Source: Arenibacter sp040216555
GTDB lineage: Bacteria > Bacteroidota > Bacteroidia > Flavobacteriales > Flavobacteriaceae
NCBI GenBank assembly: GCA_040216555.1
Contig: JAVJOW010000019.1
Coordinates: 1 to 64,000, forward strand
Length of the DNA stretch: 64,000 nt
Direction of reading: 5' to 3'
The translations under genes were made by a program, and so were the position numbers. Shown in pieces: positions 9,188-17,026 of the stretch. Each line of letters starts with the position of its first letter. Positions within the stretch are counted from its first letter, which is position 1. The notes under the pieces were generated by a model. That model saw only the letters and a list, made by a program, of their open reading frames with translations, had not been told where the DNA came from and searched no databases.

Positions 9188-10729
9188 TTAATTGTAACCA
9201 GGGTTTTGTGGTGTTAGGTTTGGATTGTTGATCATTTCCTGTTCCGGAAGAGGGAACAACAAATGTTTCTCCTGCAGGGTCTGATCAGAACTAAGATTAA
9301 CATGTCCTACAAAATCATCAAAGGTCCCGGTTTCACTGTTCAATACTTTTCTAAGGCGTACCATATCGAACCATGTGATTTGCTCATAACATAGCTCGTG
9401 CCATCTCTCCTTCCAAACAGCCTCTCTTAAAGATGCCTGGGTAAATGCACCAAGAAGCGGAGTGGTCAGCTGCGCACGATCCCTTATCCTTGTCAAGGCA
9501 TCCACTGCATCCTGGTTAGGTCCTGTTGCCTCGTTCGATGCTTCGGCGTAAATCAACAATACCTCTGCAAAACGAATAATTGGCATATTCAGGTTGTCTT
9601 TGGCAGTTCCCGGAACACCAAAAGTACCGTTGGCAGTAACGTTGAAGTGCTTGAAAATATAAGGCGCACCCAAATCAAAAAGTTCACCGCTACCATTAGT
9701 ATAATAACTGCTGTAAAACCAACCCTCACGATCTACAGCTCTTAGGTCACCAGCTTCATAGGAGTTATAAAATTCTATTTCGGGTACCGTACTTCCGGTT
9801 CCGGATGGTCCTCTATAGGTTACCGGTTGGAAATTAGGGAACATATTGCCCATCGGGTTACCGGCAACTTCATCATTGTATTGCAGGCTGAAAACATGTT
9901 CAACCATGTTCTCCAAATTTTCATCATGAACCTCGCCATAAGTATCAAAAAGACCTAATGTTCCAGCATTGTCTATAACTTCTTTTGCCTTGCTGGCAGC
10001 ATCGGCATAGCGGGCTGTTTCATTTAATGGACTTCCGGCCATGGTAAGGTATACCTTGGCCAATAAGGATTTAACAGCGGACTGTGAAACTCTACCACTA
10101 TCATCTGTCCACGACAGGCCTGCACTTTCAGCAGCCAACAGATCGGCTACAATTTGATCATAGACTGCACTCTGCGGGCTTCGGGTAGGATTAAAATCCT
10201 CTGAAGAAGCGCTCTGTGGCAAGGTAATCAAGGGAACATCTCCCCAAAGCCTAACAGCGTAAAAATAACCCCAAGCCCTAAAAAACCGTGCCTCTCCCAA
10301 GACCTTGTTTTTCTGTGCCTCATCCATGTCAATACCAGGTACATTTTCTAGTACCAAATTGGCATTGGCAATAAGCTTGTAAACACCTCGCCACCAGTTC
10401 CTGATATGCAATGTGTTTGCATCGTAGGACAAGGAATACAAGTTGTTCAAATCCGAATTCTGGGCCGTTTGCGTGGTAGAGGTCCCTGTAACCGCTTCCA
10501 ATAACTGCCAGTTCGATGAGAAGATTCCTGCACCATCACCCACAAACCTTGCATCCGCATATACAGCAGCAATAGCCGATTCAGCGTGTTTGGCCGTAGT
10601 GTAAAAACTGTCCGGTGTAAGATTTGATGGATCGGATTCATCCAAAAAATCGGAACAACCCACTGTTGTAAGCAACATTAGCATACAGAGGTAAAACTTT
10701 CCAATGTGTTTTTTTATATCAAATTTCAT
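9188..10729 (-). CDS. SusD/RagB family nutrient-binding lipoprotein
   Basis: 513 residues with a lipoprotein signal (MLMLLTTVGC). SusD family features are clear: SDFLDESDPSNLTPDSFYTT at the mature N-terminus, KVLGEARFFRAWGYFYAVRL in the helical core, PIIRFAEVLLIYAEASNE, the ERWHELCYEQITWFDMVRLR block and the C-terminal PLPEQEMINNPNLTPQNPGY. It is the surface lipoprotein that closes the SusC pore and binds substrate. It follows its SusC gene by 25 nt on the same strand, so they are co-transcribed. No glycoside hydrolase, lyase or sulfatase lies next to the pair within the window, so it is not a classical polysaccharide utilisation locus as seen here and the substrate is unknown. Confidence 0.95.
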   Translation of the reverse strand: MKFDIKKHIGKFYLCMLMLLTTVGCSDFLDESDPSNLTPDSFYTTAKHAESAIAAVYADARFVGDGAGIFSSNWQLLEAVTGTSTTQTAQNSDLNNLYSLSYDANTLHIRNWWRGVYKLIANANLVLENVPGIDMDEAQKNKVLGEARFFRAWGYFYAVRLWGDVPLITLPQSASSEDFNPTRSPQSAVYDQIVADLLAAESAGLSWTDDSGRVSQSAVKSLLAKVYLTMAGSPLNETARYADAASKAKEVIDNAGTLGLFDTYGEVHDENLENMVEHVFSLQYNDEVAGNPMGNMFPNFQPVTYRGPSGTGSTVPEIEFYNSYEAGDLRAVDREGWFYSSYYTNGSGELFDLGAPYIFKHFNVTANGTFGVPGTAKDNLNMPIIRFAEVLLIYAEASNEATGPNQDAVDALTRIRDRAQLTTPLLGAFTQASLREAVWKERWHELCYEQITWFDMVRLRKVLNSETGTFDDFVGHVNLSSDQTLQEKHLLFPLPEQEMINNPNLTPQNPGYN

Positions 10730-10754
10730 AATATCTTATTTTAAATTTTATTAA

Positions 10755-13700
10755 TTACAGACCGACTTGCAGACCAATTACGAATGTTGTCGATTTTGGA
10801 TATTCATGCCATTTCATTCCTTGTGAAAAGACATTGTTACCTTCGCCACCACGAATAGGGGTTACCTCGGGATCACCAAGTAGTTCATCATGGGTCCACA
10901 AAAAGAAATTTTGTGCCGAAGCGTACAGTCTCAATTTATTCAAATGCATACTCTCTACCAAGTTTTGATCAAAAGTATAGCCTAACATAATGTTCCTACC
11001 ACGTAGAAAATCGCCATCCTTTACCCAATGTGAATCCACGTTGGTTACATAACCAGCGCGTGTATCCCTCACCTGGGCAATCATGGTATCCTGATTATCA
11101 GGAGTCCAGGCATTCAGGACAGTAGTGTAACTATTGGCAAGAGCCTGCCTATCTTCACTGGAGTGCAGGTTCATGTCCATAACATCGTTACCCCAAGAAT
11201 ATTGAAGTTCCAAGGTAAAATCAATGTTTTTAAAGGAAACATAGTTCGTAAGTGTTCCCCATGCTGTTGGGTAACCGTTTCCTATAATGGACCTATCCTC
11301 ATCATTTATAATATAATCCCCATTAAAATCCTTATACTTTATATCTCCAGGTAAAATGGTAAGTCCGTTTCTATAACTTACAAATTTAGCGGCTTCAGCG
11401 GCCTCATCGGTTCCCCAAGTTCCCAAACGGGTAAGGCCCCAGAAGGCCCCTACTGGTTCACCTACCCTAATTATACTGGTTTCGTTGGTTATTCCAGGTC
11501 CACCTACACCAAAGATATCGGATGGTGTAGCCAAGGAAAGTACTTTATTTCTGTTCATAGAAATATTAAAGTTGGTATTCCATGTTAAATTTGCGGTAGC
11601 TATATTCTTGGTGGCAAGCCCTATTTCAAGACCCTTGTTTTCCATGGACCCTACATTTCTCCTAATGGTAGCGTAACCACTGGATTGCGGTACAGGGGCA
11701 TCCAAAAGCATATCGGTCGTTTTCCTGTAGTAATAATCGGCTTCAAAGCTAATTCTATTATCAAATAGCCCTAATTCTAACCCAACATCGTACTGTGCGG
11801 TCTTTTCCCATTTCAAATCTGGATTCGCCAAGCGATTTAAACCTGTACCCCCCACACGACTATCATTCCATATGGTAGCGTAGTTAGAGCTCAAAAGCGA
11901 TAAGGAAGAATAAGGAGGTATTTCGGAGTTACCGGTAACCCCATAACTGGTCCTAAGTTTTAAATTGGAAATAAGAGCATTGTCTACAAGAAAATCCTCG
12001 TCCGAAATCCTCCAGGCAACTGCTGCTGAGGGAAAGAAGGAAAACTTATTGTTGTCACCAAATTTTGAGGAACCATCGGCCCTACCCGTAACCGTAAATA
12101 GATACTTGCCATATAGGTTATAATTCAATCGTCCAAAATAGGAATTCAATGCTTCCCTGTTTGCATTGGATTGTACTGCTATATTGTCCGATCCTGCACC
12201 CAAATTGTTAAATTTAAAAAAGTCGGTCGGGAAGTTTCTGGAATCAGCATTCACAAAGAATTCATTGGATTGTTGCCATGATAACCCCAATAGGGCAGTC
12301 AGGGAATTGTTCTCATTGATTTTTTTGTTATAGGTCAAGTAGTTTTCAATAGACCAAAACGTCTGCTTTTCATTGCTCGCTTGAGCTCTGGCTACCGCAT
12401 TGTTATCCAATACACTGTTTCGGAATTCATTGTTCTCCTGGGTAAGGATATTGGCGCCGATTACAGTCCTCATTTCCAGTTCTTTGGTAAAGTTAAGATT
12501 GGTATAAAAACTTCCGGCCGTTGTTTGAGTATTTAAAATATACTCATTATTATCAAGCCAGTTCACGGAATTTCGGGTACCTTCTGCATAAGGATAATCC
12601 CTATTATTGGCATATAAGCCTTCCAAGGGTCCTCCCGTATGAAAAGGTGCTGGGTAAAAAGGATAATCCTCAACCATTCTACGTGGTACCTGATCATTGG
12701 TATCGGCCAAATTCTCTGTCTGGTTATTATAGCTCAGGGAACCTCCAATCTTTAACCATGTCTTAATCTGATCATCAATAGAAAAACGTCCTGAATAACG
12801 CTTTAAATAGGTATTCTTAAGAAGACCTTGTTCATCTCTAATACCAAGGGAGATGGCATATGTTGTTCTTTCATTACCCCCTGAAAAACCCACCTGATGG
12901 TTTTGTGATAATTTATGTTGCACCACTTCCTTGGACCAATCGGTATCATAGATGGCTTTACCATCACTATCAAACAAATAAGCCACATTGGGATTGGCTC
13001 TTTTTAGTCTTGGCTCATACTGTGCATAGTTCCCAGCAGCCCATCCAGCAGGATCAAATTTCTGAGTGTTCTCCCAAGAAAGCTGCTCTATCATGGCATA
13101 TTGTTCGGAATTCAAAACCTTGGCCCTATTGGGTCCAAATTGGTTTACACTGTACTCCACATCATAAGTAACCCTGCCTTGTCCGGCGCGACCTCTTTTG
13201 GTGGTTACCAGAATAACACCGTTGGCACCACGAGCCCCGTAGATAGCTGTGGATGAAGCATCTTTCAACACTTCAATAGATACTACATCGTTAGGGTTTA
13301 GATAATCAATAGCCGAACTAAAGTTAGCTTGATTCCCTTGAGGTAACTGAACCCCATCTATAACGTATAGCGGGTTATTGGAAGAGTTTATAGAACTAAA
13401 ACCCCTAACCCTAATGTTGGATTTACCACCTGGGCGACCCGAGTTGGTGTTCACCTGAACCCCGGCAATCTTACCCGATAAGGCCTGATTTAAGGATGTA
13501 GCAGGACGTTCTTGTAGCTGATCGGCATCTACTTGCCCTACGGCACCGGTAAGATCCGATTTTCGCTGACTACCGTAACCTATCAGTACTACCTCTTCCA
13601 GTTCACTGGCATCTTCCTCCAAAACAGCGTTAATTGTAGATTTTCCACCTACGGGTATTTCCATGGTTTTGAAACCTATATAACTGAATACCAAAGTGGC

Positions 13701-13901
13701 ATTACTACTCACATTGTCCAAGGAGTAGTTACCGTCAAAATCTGTTTGGGTTCCATTGGTCGTACCTTTTACCAATACGTTCGCCCCAGGCAAGGGTCCG
13801 GATCCATCCGAAACACTTCCTGTCACCGTTTGTGCCCCCACCAGTCCGAAACATAAAAATGCTCCTACTAGCAATAGGCATTTACCTAGTGTAATCTTCA
13901 T
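10755..13901 (-). CDS. SusC/RagA family TonB-linked outer-membrane transporter
   Basis: 1,048 residues. A signal peptide ends at GLVGAQ and is followed by a carboxypeptidase-D-like regulatory domain (about 25-105, starting TVTGSVSDGSGPLPGANVLV), the SusC-type motif EEVVLIGYGSQRKSDLTGAV, a TonB plug (about 115-225, with IRVRGFSSINSSNNPLYVID and DASSTAIYGARGANGVILVT), and a 22-strand beta-barrel to the C-terminus. It imports a substrate captured by the partner SusD using TonB/ExbBD energy. The convergent TPR/AraC regulator is the only regulatory gene adjacent to the pair. Two long palindromes lie upstream, at 14020-14055 and 14105-14143. Confidence 0.96.
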   Translation of the reverse strand: MKITLGKCLLLVGAFLCFGLVGAQTVTGSVSDGSGPLPGANVLVKGTTNGTQTDFDGNYSLDNVSSNATLVFSYIGFKTMEIPVGGKSTINAVLEEDASELEEVVLIGYGSQRKSDLTGAVGQVDADQLQERPATSLNQALSGKIAGVQVNTNSGRPGGKSNIRVRGFSSINSSNNPLYVIDGVQLPQGNQANFSSAIDYLNPNDVVSIEVLKDASSTAIYGARGANGVILVTTKRGRAGQGRVTYDVEYSVNQFGPNRAKVLNSEQYAMIEQLSWENTQKFDPAGWAAGNYAQYEPRLKRANPNVAYLFDSDGKAIYDTDWSKEVVQHKLSQNHQVGFSGGNERTTYAISLGIRDEQGLLKNTYLKRYSGRFSIDDQIKTWLKIGGSLSYNNQTENLADTNDQVPRRMVEDYPFYPAPFHTGGPLEGLYANNRDYPYAEGTRNSVNWLDNNEYILNTQTTAGSFYTNLNFTKELEMRTVIGANILTQENNEFRNSVLDNNAVARAQASNEKQTFWSIENYLTYNKKINENNSLTALLGLSWQQSNEFFVNADSRNFPTDFFKFNNLGAGSDNIAVQSNANREALNSYFGRLNYNLYGKYLFTVTGRADGSSKFGDNNKFSFFPSAAVAWRISDEDFLVDNALISNLKLRTSYGVTGNSEIPPYSSLSLLSSNYATIWNDSRVGGTGLNRLANPDLKWEKTAQYDVGLELGLFDNRISFEADYYYRKTTDMLLDAPVPQSSGYATIRRNVGSMENKGLEIGLATKNIATANLTWNTNFNISMNRNKVLSLATPSDIFGVGGPGITNETSIIRVGEPVGAFWGLTRLGTWGTDEAAEAAKFVSYRNGLTILPGDIKYKDFNGDYIINDEDRSIIGNGYPTAWGTLTNYVSFKNIDFTLELQYSWGNDVMDMNLHSSEDRQALANSYTTVLNAWTPDNQDTMIAQVRDTRAGYVTNVDSHWVKDGDFLRGRNIMLGYTFDQNLVESMHLNKLRLYASAQNFFLWTHDELLGDPEVTPIRGGEGNNVFSQGMKWHEYPKSTTFVIGLQVGL

Positions 13902-14019
13902 AAATAAATTTTTTAGTTAGTTAATTGTTTTTAATTGTACATCAAGCCGAGTTAAAAGCATAGAACATACAATCGTTAAATATATCTTAAGGAAAATGGA
14001 ATGTTGCGGATTAGTAAAA

Positions 14020-14055
14020 AAAGAACTCTAAAATTCATGAATTTTAGAGTTCTTT
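14020..14055. repeat. 36-bp perfect palindrome upstream of susC
   Basis: The left half is AAAGAACTCTAAAATTCA (14020-14037) and the right half is its exact reverse complement, meeting at a central CATG with no spacer. It lies about 119 bp upstream of the SusC start, in the gene-free stretch 13902-14295. RNA from either strand would form an 18-bp hairpin less the loop bases. Terminator, protein-binding site or remnant of a mobile element are all possible. Confidence 0.7.
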
Positions 14056-14104
14056 CCTACATTTTTTAGGACATTCCTAATAACGGCCTTAGTTTCTTGG
14101 GCCT

Positions 14105-14143
14105 TTTCAAGCCAATACAACCAATTGTTGTAATGGCTTGAAA
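14105..14143. repeat. Second long stem-loop upstream of susC
   Basis: Outer arms TTTCAAGCCA (14105-14114) and TGGCTTGAAA (14134-14143), an A-A mismatch, then inner arms TACAAC (14116-14121) and GTTGTA (14127-14132) around a 5-nt loop. It stands 49 bp from the 36-bp palindrome. No coding sequence is evident from 13902 to 14295. Confidence 0.6.
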
Positions 14144-14295
14144 TTCTAAATTCAACTTCTATTAAACAGGGCTATAATATATCCAACAATATGATTTTCC
14201 CAATTGAAACAACCAAATAGGGATATACCATTATAGCTAAAACATGTAAACCTTGACAAGAAAAATCGGTCCTTATCTTTCCTCTTTTGAATATT

Positions 14296-14509
14296 CTATT
14301 TTAGGATTACTTTTCTTAGTGAATTGCCGAAAGGGGTCTCCAGCACAACCGCATATACCCCTGAGGGCAGACCGGAGATATCGAAGGGAATGTAATAGGA
14401 AGATTCTCCCCTGGCCTTTTCAGAAGCCATAAGGGCGTTGTTGTAATTAGTTGTTTTTATTATAGACAGTAAGACCAGCCCTGATTCCAATTATTAAAAC
14501 TTTCTTCAT
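14296..14509 (-). pseudogene. Decayed small exported ORF ending in a type IX secretion-like sorting tail
   Basis: A 64-codon frame (14296-14490) begins only with TTG and ends PFDISGLPSGVYAVVLE then a short basic RKVILK end; the DISGLPSGVY pattern resembles the C-terminal beta-strand sorting domain of T9SS cargo. Upstream, in another frame, an ATG at 14509 opens MKKVLIIGIRAGL, which looks like the start of a signal peptide; joining them needs one frameshift near 14490. I read this as a broken small gene with start and tail kept and nothing between. A chance similarity of such a short tail is possible. Confidence 0.35.
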
Positions 14510-14534
14510 TGAGCTATTTTAAATAATTAATTAC

Positions 14535-14728
14535 AACGTTTAAGCTATGAACAGTACGGGAGCAAACTAGTGTTTGCTTTCCGTCACACACATAGCAAAA
14601 TCTTATTGTTTTGAATTATTTTTTCTTTTCAGAGCAAAATCCATAAGATTTTGCGGACTTAATAAAAAAACACAAACCTTGGCGTATAAAGCCTAAGCCC
14701 GTATTGTTTATAGGTGTTGTTACCCACC
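14535..14728 (-). repeat. Structured non-coding tail of the protease cassette-like unit
   Basis: About 190 nt between the protease stop and the next ORF, dense in inverted repeats: (i) a hairpin at 14556-14584 with ACGG/CCGT outer and AGCAAAC/GTTTGCT inner arms around TAGT; (ii) GCAAAATCTTA (14595-14605) with TAAGATTTTGC (14644-14654), 11 bp perfect; (iii) a competing arm GCAAAATC (14634-14641) with GATTTTGC (14647-14654); (iv) TTGTTACCCACC (14717-14728), whose inverted copy sits upstream of the protease. Density of pairing is far above the surroundings. From memory, similar GAGCAAAC/GTTTGCT-containing repeats occur in multiple copies in other Flavobacteriaceae; this was not checked. Confidence 0.6.
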
Positions 14729-14733
14729 GTTTT

Positions 14734-15615
14734 TTAAAATCCTCTTAGTTTGATTAATTCAGAGCTGAAAAGTATTTCTTCTAAAAAGTAAGAAGGGACG
14801 ACCGCTGCAATACCTAAATTCCTGTCCGAAACAGGAATTTTCTGTGTCTCTATTATTTTTATTGGAGAACTTTCTCCAAAGTAGCCCTTCATAATTCCTG
14901 CTAGTTTTAGCTCAGGATTTCCTACAAAAAGTCCACCGCCACCTCTGTCTGCACCTAGATAAAAAAATACAGGGGAACCACTATTTCCACCGTAACTTGA
15001 GGATTCTACTAGATATAAATTAGTCATTTCTTTATCCCATGGAATTTTTTCCTCAGTTATTAGCGCGACACGACCAAATCTTACAATTGGATAAATTCTT
15101 TTATCTCCGATAAATGGACTGAATAATCCAGTAAAAAAGACATCTGACCCTTCTCTAATATTTAATTCTTTAAAACTTTTTTTATTAGAAAGTAAATCCG
15201 AGGGCAGAGGTAGATAATCAAATAGTAATGGGTCGGGTAATACAGGAATTACAGCAATATCTACAGTTTTATCTTGATGCGTAAAAACATTTTTGTTAGG
15301 ACCAGTTATATATAATGGAAGATTTCGAATTTCAGATAGTGAATCCTTTCTATTAAGCCGAATGTAAATGGTATCTAAAAATGAATTTGTCTCCTTATTT
15401 TTAATTACGTGTTTAGCGGTAACAAAATTAACTGCTGTTAATTGCCTTGCCGAGTCAGAAACACCAACAAAAAATCCAGTTCCATTTGCTACAAGGTTAC
15501 CATTGTCATTTTTCTTGTAGATAAAACCAACAACTTTCTTTACTTCAGTCGGGATTCCTTGACCAAAAGATGAAAAACAAATTAGAAATACAGTTATTGA
15601 TAGAATTTTTTTCAT
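14734..15615 (-). CDS. Secreted trypsin-like serine protease, accessory
   Basis: 293 residues from the ATG at 15615 (a longer frame reaches 15651, but the signal peptide MKKILSITVFLICFSSFGQG starts here). The order of the chymotrypsin-fold triad is visible: His in VTAKHVIKN (about residue 69), Asp in KTVDIAVIPV (about 119) and Ser in SYGGNSGSPVFFY (about 214). GGNSGSPVF is the typical active-site loop. It is probably periplasmic or secreted; the target is unknown. The gene is AT-rich compared with its neighbours and is framed by inverted 12-bp repeats 5 nt beyond its stop and 3 nt before its start, with a structured tail downstream. This suggests a mobile or cassette-like unit rather than part of an operon. 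A defensive or stress role cannot be judged. Confidence 0.75.
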   Translation of the reverse strand: MKKILSITVFLICFSSFGQGIPTEVKKVVGFIYKKNDNGNLVANGTGFFVGVSDSARQLTAVNFVTAKHVIKNKETNSFLDTIYIRLNRKDSLSEIRNLPLYITGPNKNVFTHQDKTVDIAVIPVLPDPLLFDYLPLPSDLLSNKKSFKELNIREGSDVFFTGLFSPFIGDKRIYPIVRFGRVALITEEKIPWDKEMTNLYLVESSSYGGNSGSPVFFYLGADRGGGGLFVGNPELKLAGIMKGYFGESSPIKIIETQKIPVSDRNLGIAAVVPSYFLEEILFSSELIKLRGF

Positions 15616-15618
15616 AAT

Positions 15619-15630
15619 GGTGGGTAACAA
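15619..15630. repeat. Upstream copy of the 12-bp inverted repeat framing the protease gene
   Basis: GGTGGGTAACAA at 15619-15630 is the exact reverse complement of TTGTTACCCACC at 14717-14728. The pair encloses the protease reading frame almost exactly. Confidence 0.65.
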
Positions 15631-15993
15631 TGGGATATGATCAATGATCATATATCTTTATAAGGTAGGGTTTGGTTATTAGTCATATCTTTCCATAGGA
15701 TTATAAATTGTCAGATATTAATTAATTTCATCTATTTATTGTGCATTGGAAGTATTCTATTTTACCGGTCGTATTTTCCTAAGTACCTGCAAACTCATTG
15801 TTCGAATGATTTATTTCTGTATTTAACATTAACATCTACTCTAAATTATAGCAGATGAATATGGGGGAAGTAATCGCTAATATAGTTTAATTTTTAAATA
15901 TAAAGAACGGAGATATGTTGGTAATTTATTTACGGTAAACCGCAATAGAACTTGCATTTTTTAAAGATGTCGTAACTTTAGGTTTGAAAAAGC
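15631..15993. other. Gene-free AT-rich stretch between the protease unit and the hipA remnant
   Basis: No credible reading frame, RNA gene or strong hairpin was seen apart from short stop-rich frames. It probably replaced the missing part of hipA. Confidence 0.5.
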
Positions 15994-16128
15994 TCAAAGT
16001 TGGGAGACTTTGCGCAGCGGGTGGTCTTTCACATATTGTTCCTTATATTTAAAAACATATTCCCCTTCATTTGTTTCTGTTATGATTCCGGCCAAATTAT
16101 CTTTATAATATACCCTTCCACGTCTCAT
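15994..16128 (-). pseudogene. hipA-like toxin kinase, N-terminal remnant
   Basis: A 44-codon frame starts at the ATG at 16128, overlapping the stop of the HipB-like gene as ATGA, the coupling usual for hipBA operons. It reads MRRGRVYYKDNLAGIITETN then EGEYVFKYKEQYVKDHPL, matching what I know of the N-terminal subdomain of Bacteroidota HipA proteins (VYY-KD-LAG-ITE-GEY-F-Y-YVKDHP). Similarity stops just after DHP and a stop codon follows. Intact HipA proteins or their split N-terminal partners are 100-400 residues, so the toxin is lost here. The breakpoint is near 16010. Confidence 0.6.
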
Positions 16129-16334
16129 TTGCGCAATTCTTTATTATTAACGGGAGCTAATACATGTCCAAACATGCGCAGTACCAGGTTCACTTTATCC
16201 AAATTAAGATTAGTTTTGCCCTGTTCAATTTTACGTACTACGGTAAGCGCAACGCCGGCACGTTCGGCAAATTCCTCCTGTGTAAGACTAACTTCTTTTC
16301 TGCGTTCCTTTACAAATTCAGCCAACTGTTTCAT
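16125..16334 (-). CDS. HipB-like XRE-family antitoxin/repressor
   Basis: 69 residues, almost entirely one helix-turn-helix of the XRE/Cro type: VSLTQEEFAERAGVALTVVR with a following recognition helix and IEQGKTNLNLDKVNLVLRMF. The tail FGHVLAPV is typical of the short HipB-like proteins that precede hipA in Bacteroidota. It overlaps the hipA remnant by 4 nt (ATGA). The start codon abuts the first of two AT-rich operator-like repeats, so the transcript probably has a very short leader. With the toxin gone it may be an orphan repressor that still controls itself. Confidence 0.8.
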   Translation of the reverse strand: MKQLAEFVKERRKEVSLTQEEFAERAGVALTVVRKIEQGKTNLNLDKVNLVLRMFGHVLAPVNNKELRK

Positions 16335-16392
16335 TATATGTAATTAAATATAAAATTAAGTAAATATTTAAAATTATATGTAATTAGATATA
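16335..16392 (-). promoter_or_regulatory. Twin operators of the HipB-like gene
   Basis: Two near-identical sites, TATATGTAATTAAATATA (16335-16352) and TATATGTAATTAGATATA (16375-16392), lie 40 bp apart. Each has the form TATAT-N8-ATATA, the same geometry as the E. coli HipB operator TATCC-N8-GGATA. The first touches the start codon of the HipB-like gene, as expected for autoregulation. Confidence 0.55.
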
Positions 16393-16492
16393 AAAATAGC
16401 AAAAATTTAAAATTTATATTCTTTTGCATATAGTATGGTCATTGTATTCGATGAATAAGCCATCGCTCTTCATCTTATCGAGACCGTATCCT

Positions 16493-17026
16493 TTACCCCA
16501 AAACAATCAACTTCCATTCCTGTCCTCCGGCATGGTAGGTTTTCAGTTCCTTGAACCCCACGGCGTAATGGGCCTCCAAGGAACGCAGGTTGGTGGCGTC
16601 TACCTCTGTAATGATGCTGTTAAATTCAGGTTGTATGGATTGCTTCATGGTTTCGTAAAGCTTTCTAAAAATACCTTGCCTACGGTACTCCTTGTCTATA
16701 CAGATTTGCCCCATGGCCATATAGGATTCGGTTTCGGGTACCACGGAAGCTATCTCCAAAAACATGGGCTTCAATACCTCTATGTCATTTCCAAAACTGG
16801 GGTGCATGCAAAGGGCATAGCCCACTACTTTTTCTTGGTCCTTGGCAATGATGTGTGGACAGGCGTCATTCATTTCCGATAAGATTTCCAGGGTATGGGA
16901 AACAGTGACAAAGCCTTCCTTAGCCTTTTCCTCTGCATCTACATTTTGTAAATGGTTCTTTCGTTGCAGTTCCAGGATTTGCTGCAATTCGGTTGTTGTA
17001 GTGCAGCGGGTGAATTTTATTTCCAT
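16493..17026 (-). CDS. GNAT family N-acetyltransferase
   Basis: 177 residues. The acetyl-CoA binding motif A is visible at about 105-125: MGQICIDKEYRRQGIFRKLY, containing the Q/R-x-x-G-x pyrophosphate-binding turn, followed by the C-terminal motif B region TEVDATNLRSLEAHYAVGFK. GNAT enzymes transfer acetyl from acetyl-CoA to an amine; the acceptor cannot be predicted. Its ATG at 17026 directly follows the TAA of the M61 peptidase with no gap, so the two are co-transcribed and probably translationally coupled. It is the last gene of that unit. Confidence 0.85.
   Translation of the reverse strand: MEIKFTRCTTTTELQQILELQRKNHLQNVDAEEKAKEGFVTVSHTLEILSEMNDACPHIIAKDQEKVVGYALCMHPSFGNDIEVLKPMFLEIASVVPETESYMAMGQICIDKEYRRQGIFRKLYETMKQSIQPEFNSIITEVDATNLRSLEAHYAVGFKELKTYHAGGQEWKLIVLG

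Noticed and set aside
14531..14540. Classical integron attC core (RYYYAAC/GTTRRRY)
   Set aside because: AAACGTTGTAA read on the minus strand is similar, but neither half fits the consensus fully and no integrase is in the window; kept only as a hypothesis in the findings.
16000..16347. 115-codon plus-strand open frame across the HipB region
   Set aside because: It reads the complement of the HipB-like gene and hipA remnant; the minus-strand HTH and ATGA coupling explain the region better.
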